A stretch of DNA of 62,328 nucleotides, taken from the NCBI GenBank assembly GCA_947086895.1, contig CAMUAR010000015.1, positions 1-62,328 of the forward strand, given 5' to 3'. The DNA comes from an uncultured Lachnospiraceae bacterium. GTDB lineage: Bacteria > Bacillota > Clostridia > Lachnospirales > Lachnospiraceae. Positions 54,774-62,328 of the stretch are shown here, piece after piece; within the stretch, counting starts at the first letter, position 1, and every line of letters begins with the position of its first letter. The position numbers were made by a program, and so were the translations under genes. The notes under the pieces were generated by a model. The model saw nothing but the letters and a program-made list of their open reading frames with translations, did not search any database and had not been told where the DNA came from.

Positions 54774-55022
54774 CTATTGCTCCCCGATATTATTTACTCT
54801 GCCTGCAATGGTTTCCGGCAGCAGAGCTGACAACACTACTCTCCCATGTTCAGAGACAATAACCGCCTTGCATTTGCGCCCGCAAGTCGCGTCAACATAA
54901 TTGTTATTGTCCTTCGCTGCCTGCACCATGCGCTTGACTGGGGCTGCCTCCGGCCGGATTACCGCCAGCACCTTATCTGCATTTACCACATTGCCATAAC
55001 CAATATTGATCAGCCTGCTCAT
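54774..55022 (-). CDS. remA: RemA-type DNA-binding regulator (DUF370)
   Basis: An 82-residue RemA homologue, in B. subtilis an activator of biofilm matrix and osmoprotection genes that forms DNA-wrapping rings. Conserved blocks: INIGYGNVVNADKVLAVI, SEHGRVVLSAL and the arginine-containing RMVQAAKD. ATG 55022 with GAGGG six bases upstream fixes the start and leaves 10 bp after the yicC stop. Confidence 0.92.
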   Translation of the reverse strand: MSRLINIGYGNVVNADKVLAVIRPEAAPVKRMVQAAKDNNNYVDATCGRKCKAVIVSEHGRVVLSALLPETIAGRVNNIGEQ

Positions 55023-55032
55023 GCAACGCCCT

Positions 55033-55898
55033 CTACTCGATATTTTGGATTTGCTCTCTGATCTTTTCAATCTCACTCTTTAAATCGATCGCCGTGTTTG
55101 TCACAAGCAAATCGCTCGATTTTGATAAGATCGTATTTGCTTCGCGGTTCATCTCCTGGGCAATAAAATCAAGTTTCCGCCCAACATTCTCCCCATTTGA
55201 AAACGCGGATTTCATATTTTTAATATGCGATTTTAACCGAACGGTTTCCTCATCCACACAGATACGGTCTGCAAATATTGTAACTTCTGTCGCAAGAATA
55301 CTCTCGTCCAATTTTGTGTCTGCGAGCAGCTCTCGAACTTTATCCGTCAGCTTTCTGCGATATTCCGCGACCGCTCCTCAATAAAGTGAACCATTCTTTG
55401 CATTCCATCCAGCTTTCCCTCAAGATCCTGTCTCAGATGTTCCCCTTCTGTACATCTTGTCTCCACAAAACGCTCTGCTGCCTTTTGAACCGCCTCTTCA
55501 ATAATCTGCCACAAAGCATCTTCATCTTCCGGCTGTTCTTCTAGGACAAGCACTTCTGGAAAACGAGCAAGTGTAGAAACTTTAATGTCATTATCAAGTT
55601 GAAACACCTCTCCAATCTGTCTAAGCTTGTTTAGATATTCCTCTGCAATCTGAGGATTGTACTTTACATAAGCTCTGCTTTCTGTACACTCCTCATAAGT
55701 GATAAACACATCAACTTTGCCTCGACTGATATACTTTCTTAGAATATTGCGAATGCCTGCCTCAAAAAATCCAAGCTTTTTCGGCATTCGGATGGAAATA
55801 TCACAATAGCGGTGATTGACCGCTTTCATCTCAACAATAATCTTCTGCTTCTCATTTGCAACCTCACACCGACCAAACCCAGTCATACTTTTCAACAT
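55033..55898 (-). pseudogene. yicC: yicC/yloC homologue broken by a frameshift
   Basis: YicC-family endoribonuclease-like protein in two frames. The upstream frame (55347-55898, 183 residues) starts with MLKSMTGFGRCEVANE and ends abnormally after FIEERSRNIAES. The continuation AEYRRKLTDKVRELLAD through LDESILATEVTIFADRICVDEE, to the normal C terminus EKIREQIQNIE at 55033, is in another frame. The total of 866 bp is one base short of a multiple of three; family length is about 290 residues, so a loss of roughly 10-13 bases near 55365 would fit. It may be a true mutation or an assembly error. Confidence 0.85.
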
Positions 55899-55945
55899 CC
55901 GAACACACTCTTTCCCCTCTATTTTTCTTTTTTGATATCCAATCT

Positions 55946-55974
55946 ATTATAAAGGAATTTTACATATCCGTCAA
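55946..55974 (-). promoter_or_regulatory. Promoter of yicC-remA-rpoZ
   Basis: Minus-strand TATAAT (55946-55951) 17 bp from TTGACG (55969-55974), about 45 bp before the yicC ATG. The -35 box lies in a 17-bp tandem repeat, so a second TTGACG occurs at 55986-55991. Confidence 0.7.
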
Positions 55975-56002
55975 GGACGGATTTTCGTCAAGGACGGATT
56001 TC
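55969..56002. repeat. 17-bp tandem duplication covering the -35 box
   Basis: Two adjacent 17-bp units, 55969-55985 and 55986-56002, differ only in the last base. Each contains CGTCAAGGACGGATTT. Copy 1 supplies the -35 box. With the preceding ATC, copy 1 also forms an ATCCGT/ACGGAT hairpin. Confidence 0.9.
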
Positions 56003-56008
56003 TTTTCA

Positions 56009-56968
56009 TTAGTTGAAATACACTAATTTATCCTCCGGCTCCGGCGCACTCTCAATGCTCGTCGCGTACAGCACAGGTCCTTTTCCCCGGTATTCCTTGT
56101 AAAATTCCACACGAATATCAGCGGTAACATAGACAAAACTTTTATTCTTTAAGCTTTCTAGTGACAGCGGTCCAACCTTTTCACCAACTTTACATAAAAA
56201 ACCGATAAAAGCGATATCATCCGCGCAGCAAGTCATAGCAAAGCGCCCTGGCACAAAGCTGCGTTTCGGAAGTTTTTCTGAGCGGTATACCATCGCGCGA
56301 AAGCGCACCTTTTTTCCATTATACTTTTTCGGCTCGTCCATCGCGTCCATATACCAAAGACCATAATCATCATCACAAATATCAATAAGATCCGCGTTGA
56401 TGTCAAATGGAAGCACTTCCTCGCCCGCATTATCTGTCACACCTTCCGCCGATTCATAGATAATCTGTCCTTTTCGGTTAATCGGCTTTACACTGCGCCG
56501 AAGTGCAAGCTTATCTGTATCCTTGTCGCACCGATTAAAGATGATCGTGTCAGACAGCTTAAACTGCCCAAGCATAATCGCTCTCATATTATTTAGATAA
56601 TTTTGATAAGTCGAAGCGTCAACCAATGTGATAACTTGAACCATCACCCAGTCTTTCGGGAGGTCTGCTTCCATAAACTCCTCCACGCTCCACATACCAT
56701 TAAATTCAATCATAACCCTCTGCGGATGGTAATGAGCATTTAACATGGTCATATATTCCACGGTCAGCTCTTCCTTATCTTCCACTGTGACAAGATCAGC
56801 GCGGCAGGTGGCAAGTGCTTTCTCGTCATACTCCTCCTCGCCTTCCTCACAGGCAATAATAAGCGTGCGCTCTTTGTCTGTAAAATCTGGATCTTTCAAC
56901 GTTTCACTGATAAATGTCGTCTTTCCGCTTTCAAGAAAACCGTTGATAATATACACTGGCACTTCCAT
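56009..56968 (-). CDS. COG0523 GTPase domain fused to a TIGR03943-like C-terminal domain
   Basis: A 319-residue protein. The N-terminal half is a CobW/COG0523-type GTPase: Walker A INGFLESGKTTFI, a Walker B-like VMIEFNGMW where family members have EPSG, and NRCDKD as NKxD equivalent. The metal-binding CxCC motif is absent. The C-terminal part (about 200-319: YNGKKVRFRAMVYRSEKLPKRSFVPGRFAMTCCADD in parts) resembles the extracytoplasmic-type domain of YcgQ/TIGR03943 proteins, usually partners of a permease. Adjacent to a second CobW gene, suggesting a metal-homeostasis pair. Confidence 0.8.
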   Translation of the reverse strand: MEVPVYIINGFLESGKTTFISETLKDPDFTDKERTLIIACEEGEEEYDEKALATCRADLVTVEDKEELTVEYMTMLNAHYHPQRVMIEFNGMWSVEEFMEADLPKDWVMVQVITLVDASTYQNYLNNMRAIMLGQFKLSDTIIFNRCDKDTDKLALRRSVKPINRKGQIIYESAEGVTDNAGEEVLPFDINADLIDICDDDYGLWYMDAMDEPKKYNGKKVRFRAMVYRSEKLPKRSFVPGRFAMTCCADDIAFIGFLCKVGEKVGPLSLESLKNKSFVYVTADIRVEFYKEYRGKGPVLYATSIESAPEPEDKLVYFN

Positions 56969-57036
56969 ACTGCCACCTGCTTTCTATAATTTTAATTGTT
57001 GTAAAACTTATTATAAAAAATCAAAGTCCCAAAATT

Positions 57037-58128
57037 TTATATCGAAAATAGCTTTTTAATTTCCTCTTCTTTTAATTTACTTCCGATTACGCAGATACGT
57101 CCTGTTACATCAGCAGCACCTATGCGAATTTCATACTCTCCAGGAGTCAAATCAAAATGCAGCCACTCCCCTGATACGGAAGGAACAATTCCTTTCGCGC
57201 GCAAAATCATACCATGACGATCTGACTTTGAAAGTTCTTCCAAAGCTGCGGTAATCTCTTCCTTTGTAAATTTGTGCGGCGTCTCAACGCCCCAACTGGA
57301 AAATACCTCATCTGCATGATGGTGGTGATGGTGGTGTTCATGGCAGCATTCCTCACCGTCCTCGTGGTGATGGTGATGTTCGTGGCAGCATTCCTCGCCG
57401 TCCTCGTGGTGATGGTGATGTTCGTGGCAGCACTCCTCGCCATCCTCGTAGTGATGGTGATGTTCGTGGCAGCACTCCTCGCCGTCCTCGTGGTGATGGT
57501 GATGTTCTTCTAACAGTTCTTTCTCCAGCGTATTGTTTTTTTCCATCGCATCAAGAATCTGCTTTCCGCTGATCTCCTCCCAAGGAGTTGTAATTACTGT
57601 AGCCGAAGAATTATGTTCGCGCAGCGCGGACACACACTCCTCCAATTTTTCCTGTTTCATATCCTTAGTACGGCTTAAAATAATGGTTCCAGCATACTCG
57701 ACTTGATTGTTGAAAAATTCCCCAAAATTCTTCATATACATCTTGCTTTTCTTTGCATCAACCACAACAGTAAAGCTGTTAAGACTGATTTCTATATCGC
57801 TTTTTACCCCCTCGACCGCCTTGATTACATCGGATAATTTACCCACCCCGGAAGGTTCAATCACAATGCGGTCCGGCGCAAACTTCTCAAGCACCTCCGC
57901 AAGTGCTTTGCCAAAATCTCCGACAAGAGAACAGCAGATACAACCGGAATTCATCTCTGTAATCTGCACGCCAGCCTCCTTTAAAAAGCCGCTGTCAATA
58001 CCAATCTCCCCAAACTCATTTTCAATTAACACAAGCTTTTCTTTATCAAAAGCCTCCGACAAAAGTTTTTTGATCAACGTTGTTTTGCCAGCGCCAAGAA
58101 AACCCGAAATAATATCAATCTTTGTCAT
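57037..58128 (-). CDS. CobW/COG0523 metallochaperone GTPase with His/Cys-rich repeat
   Basis: A 363-residue GTPase of the zinc-linked ZNG/YciC-type group. Walker A is SGFLGAGKTTLI, the metal-transfer motif GCICCSL at residues 62-68, Walker B EPSG. The guanine motif is degenerate (LSRTKD). Residues 209-271 are a metal-binding tract made of four 14-residue units (EDGEECCHEHHHHH). A CobW C-terminal domain (about 275-363) follows. It probably handles zinc or a similar ion in the cytoplasm. GAGGTG precedes the ATG; a good promoter lies about 110 bp upstream. No Zur box was recognised. Confidence 0.9.
   Translation of the reverse strand: MTKIDIISGFLGAGKTTLIKKLLSEAFDKEKLVLIENEFGEIGIDSGFLKEAGVQITEMNSGCICCSLVGDFGKALAEVLEKFAPDRIVIEPSGVGKLSDVIKAVEGVKSDIEISLNSFTVVVDAKKSKMYMKNFGEFFNNQVEYAGTIILSRTKDMKQEKLEECVSALREHNSSATVITTPWEEISGKQILDAMEKNNTLEKELLEEHHHHHEDGEECCHEHHHHYEDGEECCHEHHHHHEDGEECCHEHHHHHEDGEECCHEHHHHHHHADEVFSSWGVETPHKFTKEEITAALEELSKSDRHGMILRAKGIVPSVSGEWLHFDLTPGEYEIRIGAADVTGRICVIGSKLKEEEIKKLFSI
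57322..57489 (-). repeat. Four 42-bp in-frame tandem repeats in the CobW gene
   Basis: Residues 214-269: four consecutive copies of EDGEECCHEHHHHH, with one Tyr in place of the last His in copy 1. DNA units are 42 bp and nearly identical. His runs flank both ends, so the metal-binding tract spans 57316-57504. Confidence 0.95.
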
Positions 58129-58245
58129 TTCTGCACCTCTTTCCGCGTCCGCTTTTCCAGTTTACGCTTTATTTACAAATTATCGATCAACAGTTATTTT
58201 TATTTTCTGCTTTTTGTTTTCACTTAACCAAGCATTCATCAGTTG

Positions 58246-58274
58246 AAAATATCATATTATTTCCTATTTGTCAA
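58246..58274 (-). promoter_or_regulatory. Promoter of the CobW genes
   Basis: Minus-strand TTGACA (58269-58274), 17-bp spacer and TATTTT (58246-58251). It overlaps the end of a 40-codon open frame. A zinc-repressor site was looked for but none was recognised. Confidence 0.55.
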
Positions 58275-58379
58275 TACTTTGGAAACCAGCAACCATAAAT
58301 ATAAGGAAATCTCTCTGTCTATAACATACGATTGCTCTTTTCTTTGATCCGCAACAACCATATACAAATCCTGTTCCAT
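58257..58379 (-). CDS. Possible 40-residue ORF or gene remnant
   Basis: ATG 58379 to TAA 58257-58259, with AAGGAG three bases before the ATG. The product (starts MEQDLYMVVADQRKEQ, ends VSKVLTNRK) has a protein-like mix of charged and hydrophobic residues. The frame is open further back to 58433. It fills part of the 335-bp gap 58129-58463, otherwise holding only the cobW promoter. It may be a real small protein or the tail of a lost gene. Confidence 0.3.
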   Translation of the reverse strand: MEQDLYMVVADQRKEQSYVIDREISLYLWLLVSKVLTNRK

Positions 58380-58463
58380 TTTCTCCTTATCAAATAATTT
58401 TTCCAGGCAACTGCCAAACTTTATGTTCTGCAATCACCTGGATCTTTTCAATCTTGTGTATTT

Positions 58464-59702
58464 TTAACAGTATCTCTCCTCAATTCGAGCGCGCTCCTTT
58501 TTTGTCACAGGAATTACCGTGCCGTGGCGCGGTCGTTCCTTTGGCATACTGCATCCACCTTTTCGCTCAAATTTTGCTGTGCTTAAATCCTTTGTCACCA
58601 TAATATAATAACCGCTGCCAACAAAATGATCCAGCAGCAGACAATAACGGTATCCATCGACAATATCTTTTTCATTTAAAGCAAAACAGCACGGTCCTTC
58701 CACACCTTCCTGCACAGAAAGCGTCTCGGATACCACTTCGCTCCAAGAACCTAACAGAGAATCGGCGCGCTCCATAATAATCCTGCTTTTATCTTCATAT
58801 TTTGTAAAACGATAATAAACATTTTTATCCCTTATCACCGTTGTATCAATCACGCTAAACGGGTAATCAATCCAAGGCACTGGCTCTGTAAAATTGTAAA
58901 AATCACGAGTCTTTGCATAGTATACTCTCTGCTTTGCATAATCGTCTGTACTTACGCGCGAAGCCCAAAATATTAGATACTCGCCTGTTATTTCATCATA
59001 GAAAGCTTCCGGCGCCCATGTGCAGCCCGCCGCATCCGAATTGATTTTTACAAGACGCGGCTTGGTCCAATTGATCAAATCGGACGATTCCCAAATTAAA
59101 ATCGACTGACTGCCTTTTCTCTGCGCCTTACTCCAATCTCCGTCTTTTGCAATACACAAATCCGTTGCAATCAGAAAAAAACGATCTCCTTCCGCTGAGC
59201 GCACAAGAAACGGATCGCGGATTCCCGTTGTCCCAAGTTCAGAAGTTAATACCGGCTTATTTTGATTTACAGCAGTCCAGCAAAAACCATCGCCGCTTGT
59301 CGCAAAAAAAACATTTTCCTCGTCGGTACGACTTCCTATAAAGTATGTAAATAGATAATCTGTATACTCCTGTTTCTGCGGCTTTGCAAGAACAGTCAAA
59401 GAAAAATCCTTTTTTAATGTCACACCGTCCAGTGTTATATACGCGCTTAAAACAACAATAATATCTTTCTCCTGTCTTGTTACAACGCCTGCAGGCGTTT
59501 CATCATATCCCTTATTTGATAACGCTTTCGCACAAATTACGGACGGGTTGGAAGATTCCCACACAATCTTTGAACCGTTCACTCCGGCAGAAGGCAAATA
59601 CAAATTTCCTCTTACACAATCTGCATCCCGTACAAAAAGCTCATGATAATCTGCGCGCAACGCTTCCGAAGCCTTTTCAAAATTATTTTTATCTTCTATC
59701 AT
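58464..59702 (-). CDS. Cytoplasmic GH43 glycosidase with Ig-like N-terminal domain
   Basis: A 412-residue glycoside hydrolase family 43-type protein without signal peptide. The first 105 residues resemble a bacterial Ig-like (atrophied) domain (VWESSNPSVI, VLSAYITLDGVTLKKDF). The propeller follows: TTGIRDPFLV with Asp163, TWAPEAFYDEITGEY, FSVIDTTVI with Asp286 and QEGVEGPCCF with Glu335, together a plausible catalytic trio. Likely releases arabinose or related sugars from short oligosaccharides. AGGAGA precedes the ATG; it is 108 bp after the next GH43 gene. Confidence 0.8.
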   Translation of the reverse strand: MIEDKNNFEKASEALRADYHELFVRDADCVRGNLYLPSAGVNGSKIVWESSNPSVICAKALSNKGYDETPAGVVTRQEKDIIVVLSAYITLDGVTLKKDFSLTVLAKPQKQEYTDYLFTYFIGSRTDEENVFFATSGDGFCWTAVNQNKPVLTSELGTTGIRDPFLVRSAEGDRFFLIATDLCIAKDGDWSKAQRKGSQSILIWESSDLINWTKPRLVKINSDAAGCTWAPEAFYDEITGEYLIFWASRVSTDDYAKQRVYYAKTRDFYNFTEPVPWIDYPFSVIDTTVIRDKNVYYRFTKYEDKSRIIMERADSLLGSWSEVVSETLSVQEGVEGPCCFALNEKDIVDGYRYCLLLDHFVGSGYYIMVTKDLSTAKFERKGGCSMPKERPRHGTVIPVTKKERARIEERYC

Positions 59703-59810
59703 AAAAATTCTCCTGTTGATTTTTTCTTATATAATTAAGCCATAAATTTCACAACAACCAAACACCATTTGCGATATAAAAAATTTATTTTTCACATTCT
59801 GTCTGCCCGC

Positions 59811-61016
59811 TTAAACGTGAAAAAACCTTGGACAAATTCCTTTGTGTGTCGGCGTTACCGGCAGCATCAGCCCGCTGTCTTTGTCAAAATAAAGCTTGTC
59901 AATACATGTTTCGCGGTGGAAGCCAAGTCCTTCTGCAAATGTTCCTAACGGCGTGAAAAAACGGTGATAGGCGATATAATATTCATCGCAGTTTGGTATC
60001 GATAAAATACAATGATGCCCTGTCCCCAAAATTCCGTTTTCTTCATCCTTCTTTAACAATGTATACTTATACTCAACAGGTCCGTAAATACTATCTGAAA
60101 TTCCGTAATTTACATGATAATCTGGACTTCCAGTATCATCGCACGACCATGTAAAATGATAAATACCGCCCCGTTTGGTAACAGTAACCGCCTCCCGGAA
60201 ATCTTTCAGCCCGTTATACTGCGCAAGTGTTGATAAATCAAGACTCACCATATCTTCGTTTAATTTTGCCACTGCGCCGCCGCCATTTCCAAACAGCAGA
60301 TACGCACAGCCGTCCTCATCCGTAAATACGGAAGGGTCAATTGCCTGCCCAATCAAAACTCCATGTTCCGCGCATAGTTTTTTAGTAACGATCGGCTGCG
60401 GCATTGCTGTAAATGGTCCCGCCGGATGATCGGAAACTGCCACCCCAATCTGGGAATCCCCCGCAGTATCTTTCGCGCAAAAATAAAAATAATATTTTCC
60501 GTTTCTTGTCTCAATGCAAGGCGCCCATGCACTGCCGATCGACCATGCGACATCATCGCTTGCAACATCAAGAATCACGCCTTCATCCCTAAAATTTACC
60601 AAATCTTTTGATGAAAATACATGAAACTGTGTACCTGACCAACCAGAAAAGCCATCAGTAGTTGTGTATAGATAATATGTGTCACCAAATAATTCTATAT
60701 CAGGGTCAGCATACTGCTTAGATAGCACAGGATTGGCGCACCATTCGCTATATATTTTCCAAATTTCTTCTGTATATTCATTTTCAGTTTGTATTTTTAC
60801 AGTTACTTCTGTAATATTGTCTTTTTGTATTTCTAACATTAATTTTTTTTGCAGCAAAACTTCTTCGGCATACTCAAATATAACCTCTGCTTCCCCGCAC
60901 TTCGCTGCTTCACACTTCTTTTCACTGAAAAAAATTGTAATTATGTGCTTATCCCTGTCCGCCTTCCAGCCAATCATGCCAGTGTTTGTTGCTCTCACCT
61001 TGATTTCGGTTTCCAT
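59811..61016 (-). CDS. Cytoplasmic GH43 arabinosidase-like enzyme
   Basis: A 401-residue GH43 protein with no signal peptide. An N-terminal beta-rich 90 residues precede the propeller. Catalytic candidates are Asp104 in QYADPDIELF, Asp227 in GQAIDPSVF and Glu275 in DFREAVTVTK. GTGHHCIL provides a family His. Exo-acting arabinofuranosidase activity is the likeliest reading, with the neighbouring GH43. No transporter or regulator is adjacent. AAAGGA lies before the ATG. Confidence 0.83.
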   Translation of the reverse strand: METEIKVRATNTGMIGWKADRDKHIITIFFSEKKCEAAKCGEAEVIFEYAEEVLLQKKLMLEIQKDNITEVTVKIQTENEYTEEIWKIYSEWCANPVLSKQYADPDIELFGDTYYLYTTTDGFSGWSGTQFHVFSSKDLVNFRDEGVILDVASDDVAWSIGSAWAPCIETRNGKYYFYFCAKDTAGDSQIGVAVSDHPAGPFTAMPQPIVTKKLCAEHGVLIGQAIDPSVFTDEDGCAYLLFGNGGGAVAKLNEDMVSLDLSTLAQYNGLKDFREAVTVTKRGGIYHFTWSCDDTGSPDYHVNYGISDSIYGPVEYKYTLLKKDEENGILGTGHHCILSIPNCDEYYIAYHRFFTPLGTFAEGLGFHRETCIDKLYFDKDSGLMLPVTPTHKGICPRFFHV

Positions 61017-61218
61017 CCTGTTTTTCCTTTCTTTTTGTAACTTTTTCTTAAAACAAATCTAACAAAATCCACTCTATACAATAAAAAGCTATTCTATTTC
61101 TTTATTAGAAAAGAAACCTGATTTAACGTTCCAGTTTCCGCTGTTAAAATTAAGCCTTCTTTAACTAGGGCGTATTAGCAACATTATTATTCAAATGAAT
61201 TTCGCTCTGATTGCCGCT

Positions 61219-61247
61219 ATTATAATCGAAAAATTTGCACAATACAA
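61219..61247 (-). promoter_or_regulatory. Promoter of the two cytoplasmic GH43 genes
   Basis: Minus-strand TATAAT (61219-61224), 17-bp spacer, TTGTAT (61242-61247). The leader would be about 200 bp, long for a simple operon. It includes a TTTAAC/GTTAAA inverted repeat that might be regulatory, but no riboswitch was recognised. Confidence 0.55.
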
Positions 61248-61603
61248 CCCGAAAAAAAATTTATTTTACAATGCTGTACAACTTCTGCTGCATTGTTTTG
61301 CTGTTCTGGAATTTTTCAATCACTTGTGAAATGTAGTTTTATAATACAAAATATATAACCTTTTATATTTTTATTTTAAATAACATTTATACACTAAATA
61401 ATCCTATATTTAAACGTCATCTTTTCTATTTATGATATTATATATAGATTTTTATTTCAAAAAATATATTTATTTAATTATATTTTATTATTTACAGCAA
61501 ACGATCTTTTGATTTATAAAGCAAAATCAAAGTGGAGCAAATTTGCTTTTTATAACCATAGACTTTAAAATAACTTTAAGACTTTACCATCTATATAAAA
61601 ATT
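61248..61603. other. Very AT-rich intergenic stretch
   Basis: Between the GH43 promoter and the terminator of the epimerase gene, most bases are A or T, especially 61330-61500. I see no gene with a ribosome site, no RNA structure and no repeat of note here. Confidence 0.7.
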
Positions 61604-61646
61604 CTCAAAACAAAACCCTCCGCTTTATAGTAAAGCAAAGGGTTTT
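61604..61646 (-). terminator. Intrinsic terminator of the epimerase gene
   Basis: Outer stem 61612-61619 with 61639-61646 (AAAACCCT against AGGGTTTT) and inner stem GCTTT/AAAGC with a small internal bulge. On the minus strand it is followed by a T-rich run (GTTTTGAG). It starts 36 bp after the stop. Confidence 0.75.
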
Positions 61647-61681
61647 CATTAAGACAATCGTCTTGTTCTTTATTTCATCTT

Positions 61682-62328
61682 TTATTTTATCGTATAAAAT
61701 TCTCGATACCATCTTGCAAATTGTTTTAAGCCTTCCCGAAGCGGCGTAGACGGTCGAAATCCAAAATCCCGCTCCAACGCCGAAGTATCCGAGTAAGTTA
61801 CCGGCACATCCCCGGGCTGCATCGGCACAAGTTCCTTATGCGCCTCAAAATCATAATTCTTTGACAATACCCCTGCCCGCACAAGTTCCTGCTGTAAAAT
61901 ATCAACAAAATCCAATAAATTTTCCGGCTGGTTATTCCCGATATTATAAATGGCATAAGGCGGAACGGGCAATCCATCTTCTCCAGGCATACGCTTGGGT
62001 GCTTTTTGCATTACGCGAATCACGCCCTCCACAATATCATCAATATATGTAAAATCCCGCCTGCAGTTCCCATAATTAAAAATCTGAATTTTCTTCCCTG
62101 CGCGAAGCTTGTCGGTAAAGCCAAAATACGCCATATCCGGGCGTCCCGCTGGTCCGTAAACCGTAAAAAACCGAAGCCCGGTAGATGGAATATTATAAAG
62201 CTTTGCGTAAGCGTGCGCCATCAGCTCGTTCGATTTTTTTGTGGCGGCATAGAGCGAAACAGGATTGTCCACCTGATCTTCTGTCGAGTATGGAACTTTT
62301 TTATTGGAGCCATAGACCGATGAACTGG
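61682..62328 (-). CDS. NAD-dependent nucleotide-sugar epimerase, 5' end outside window
   Basis: The C-terminal 215 residues of an extended short-chain dehydrogenase. The open frame runs to the window edge. SSSVYG and the catalytic YxxxK (LYAATKKSNE) are visible, then GLRFFTVYGPAGRPDM, FNYGNCRRDFTYIDDIVEG and YNIGNNQP. These blocks resemble UDP-glucuronate 4-epimerases (making UDP-galacturonate for capsule or wall polymers); UDP-glucose 4-epimerase is less likely. The NAD-binding N terminus is missing. Confidence 0.88.
   Translation of the reverse strand, partial: SSSVYGSNKKVPYSTEDQVDNPVSLYAATKKSNELMAHAYAKLYNIPSTGLRFFTVYGPAGRPDMAYFGFTDKLRAGKKIQIFNYGNCRRDFTYIDDIVEGVIRVMQKAPKRMPGEDGLPVPPYAIYNIGNNQPENLLDFVDILQQELVRAGVLSKNYDFEAHKELVPMQPGDVPVTYSDTSALERDFGFRPSTPLREGLKQFARWYREFYTIK

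Noticed and set aside
57322..57489. Regular short repeats that could suggest a CRISPR array
   Set aside because: The units are contiguous without spacers and are in frame within the CobW coding sequence.
58129..58260. Zur or Fur box before the CobW gene
   Set aside because: No palindrome resembling known zinc or iron operators could be seen by eye.
61543..61749. 68-codon plus-strand frame beside the epimerase gene
   Set aside because: It crosses the terminator and the end of the epimerase gene and has no ribosome site.

Overview
The window looks like chromosomal DNA from a spore-forming Clostridia member, most likely Lachnospiraceae. This rests on gene content and order: the ylm/divIVA division cluster, radC-mreBCD-PBP2-minCDE-rodA as one block, an endonuclease-type mutL beside mutS and miaA, spoIVA, remA, tandem LCP genes and several GH43 arabinan enzymes. 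No rRNA, tRNA, CRISPR array, phage or insertion sequence was seen. All genes lie on the minus strand except one small membrane protein gene (5491-5691), so transcription runs right to left almost throughout.

Layout, left to right. 1-5262: the end of aroB, then divIVA, ylmH, sepF, yggS and a HlyD-like membrane protein, read from a promoter at about 5351-5379. 5491-7489: a DUF378 gene, a small P-loop protein with its own promoter and terminator, and a DacF-type carboxypeptidase. 7695-17836: the cell-shape and septum-placement block (mgsA, rodA, minE, minD, minC, a very large PBP2, mreD, mreC, mreB, radC, DUF4321). 17852-27978: a methionine gamma-lyase-like enzyme, miaA, mutL, mutS, rnhA and a membrane-anchored MutS-like ATPase. 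28068-34209: an NlpC/P60 hydrolase, a GH43 lipoprotein, spoIVA with a sigma-E-like promoter, a polysaccharide deacetylase and a 42-residue membrane protein. 34234-40723: a histidine operon (hisZ-G-D-B-A-IE) without hisH or a complete hisF. 40720-50028: recU, then a long operon of two LCP genes, a small alarmone synthetase, three rRNA-modifying enzymes, a HAD phosphatase and an unknown membrane protein. 50206-55991: pepD, the UPF0210/ACT pair, a WalJ-like hydrolase, rpoZ, remA and a frameshifted yicC. 56009-58274: two COG0523 GTPases, one with a His/Cys-rich tandem repeat. 58464-61247: two cytoplasmic GH43 enzymes. 61248-62328: an AT-rich gap and a truncated nucleotide-sugar epimerase.

The points most worth a second look are these: a 132-residue Q/N-rich extension in front of HisB with two good ribosome binding sites; a HisF-like domain fused to HisIE that appears to have lost its catalytic residues; the broken yicC and missing gmk in the yicC-remA-(gmk)-rpoZ cluster, driven by a promoter whose -35 box lies in a 17-bp tandem duplication; a 14-residue metal-binding repeat in a CobW GTPase; a large insertion in PBP2; and several small open frames outside usual annotation. 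I did not find a clearly new multi-gene system. All coordinates and motifs were read by eye, and no database search or folding calculation was run.
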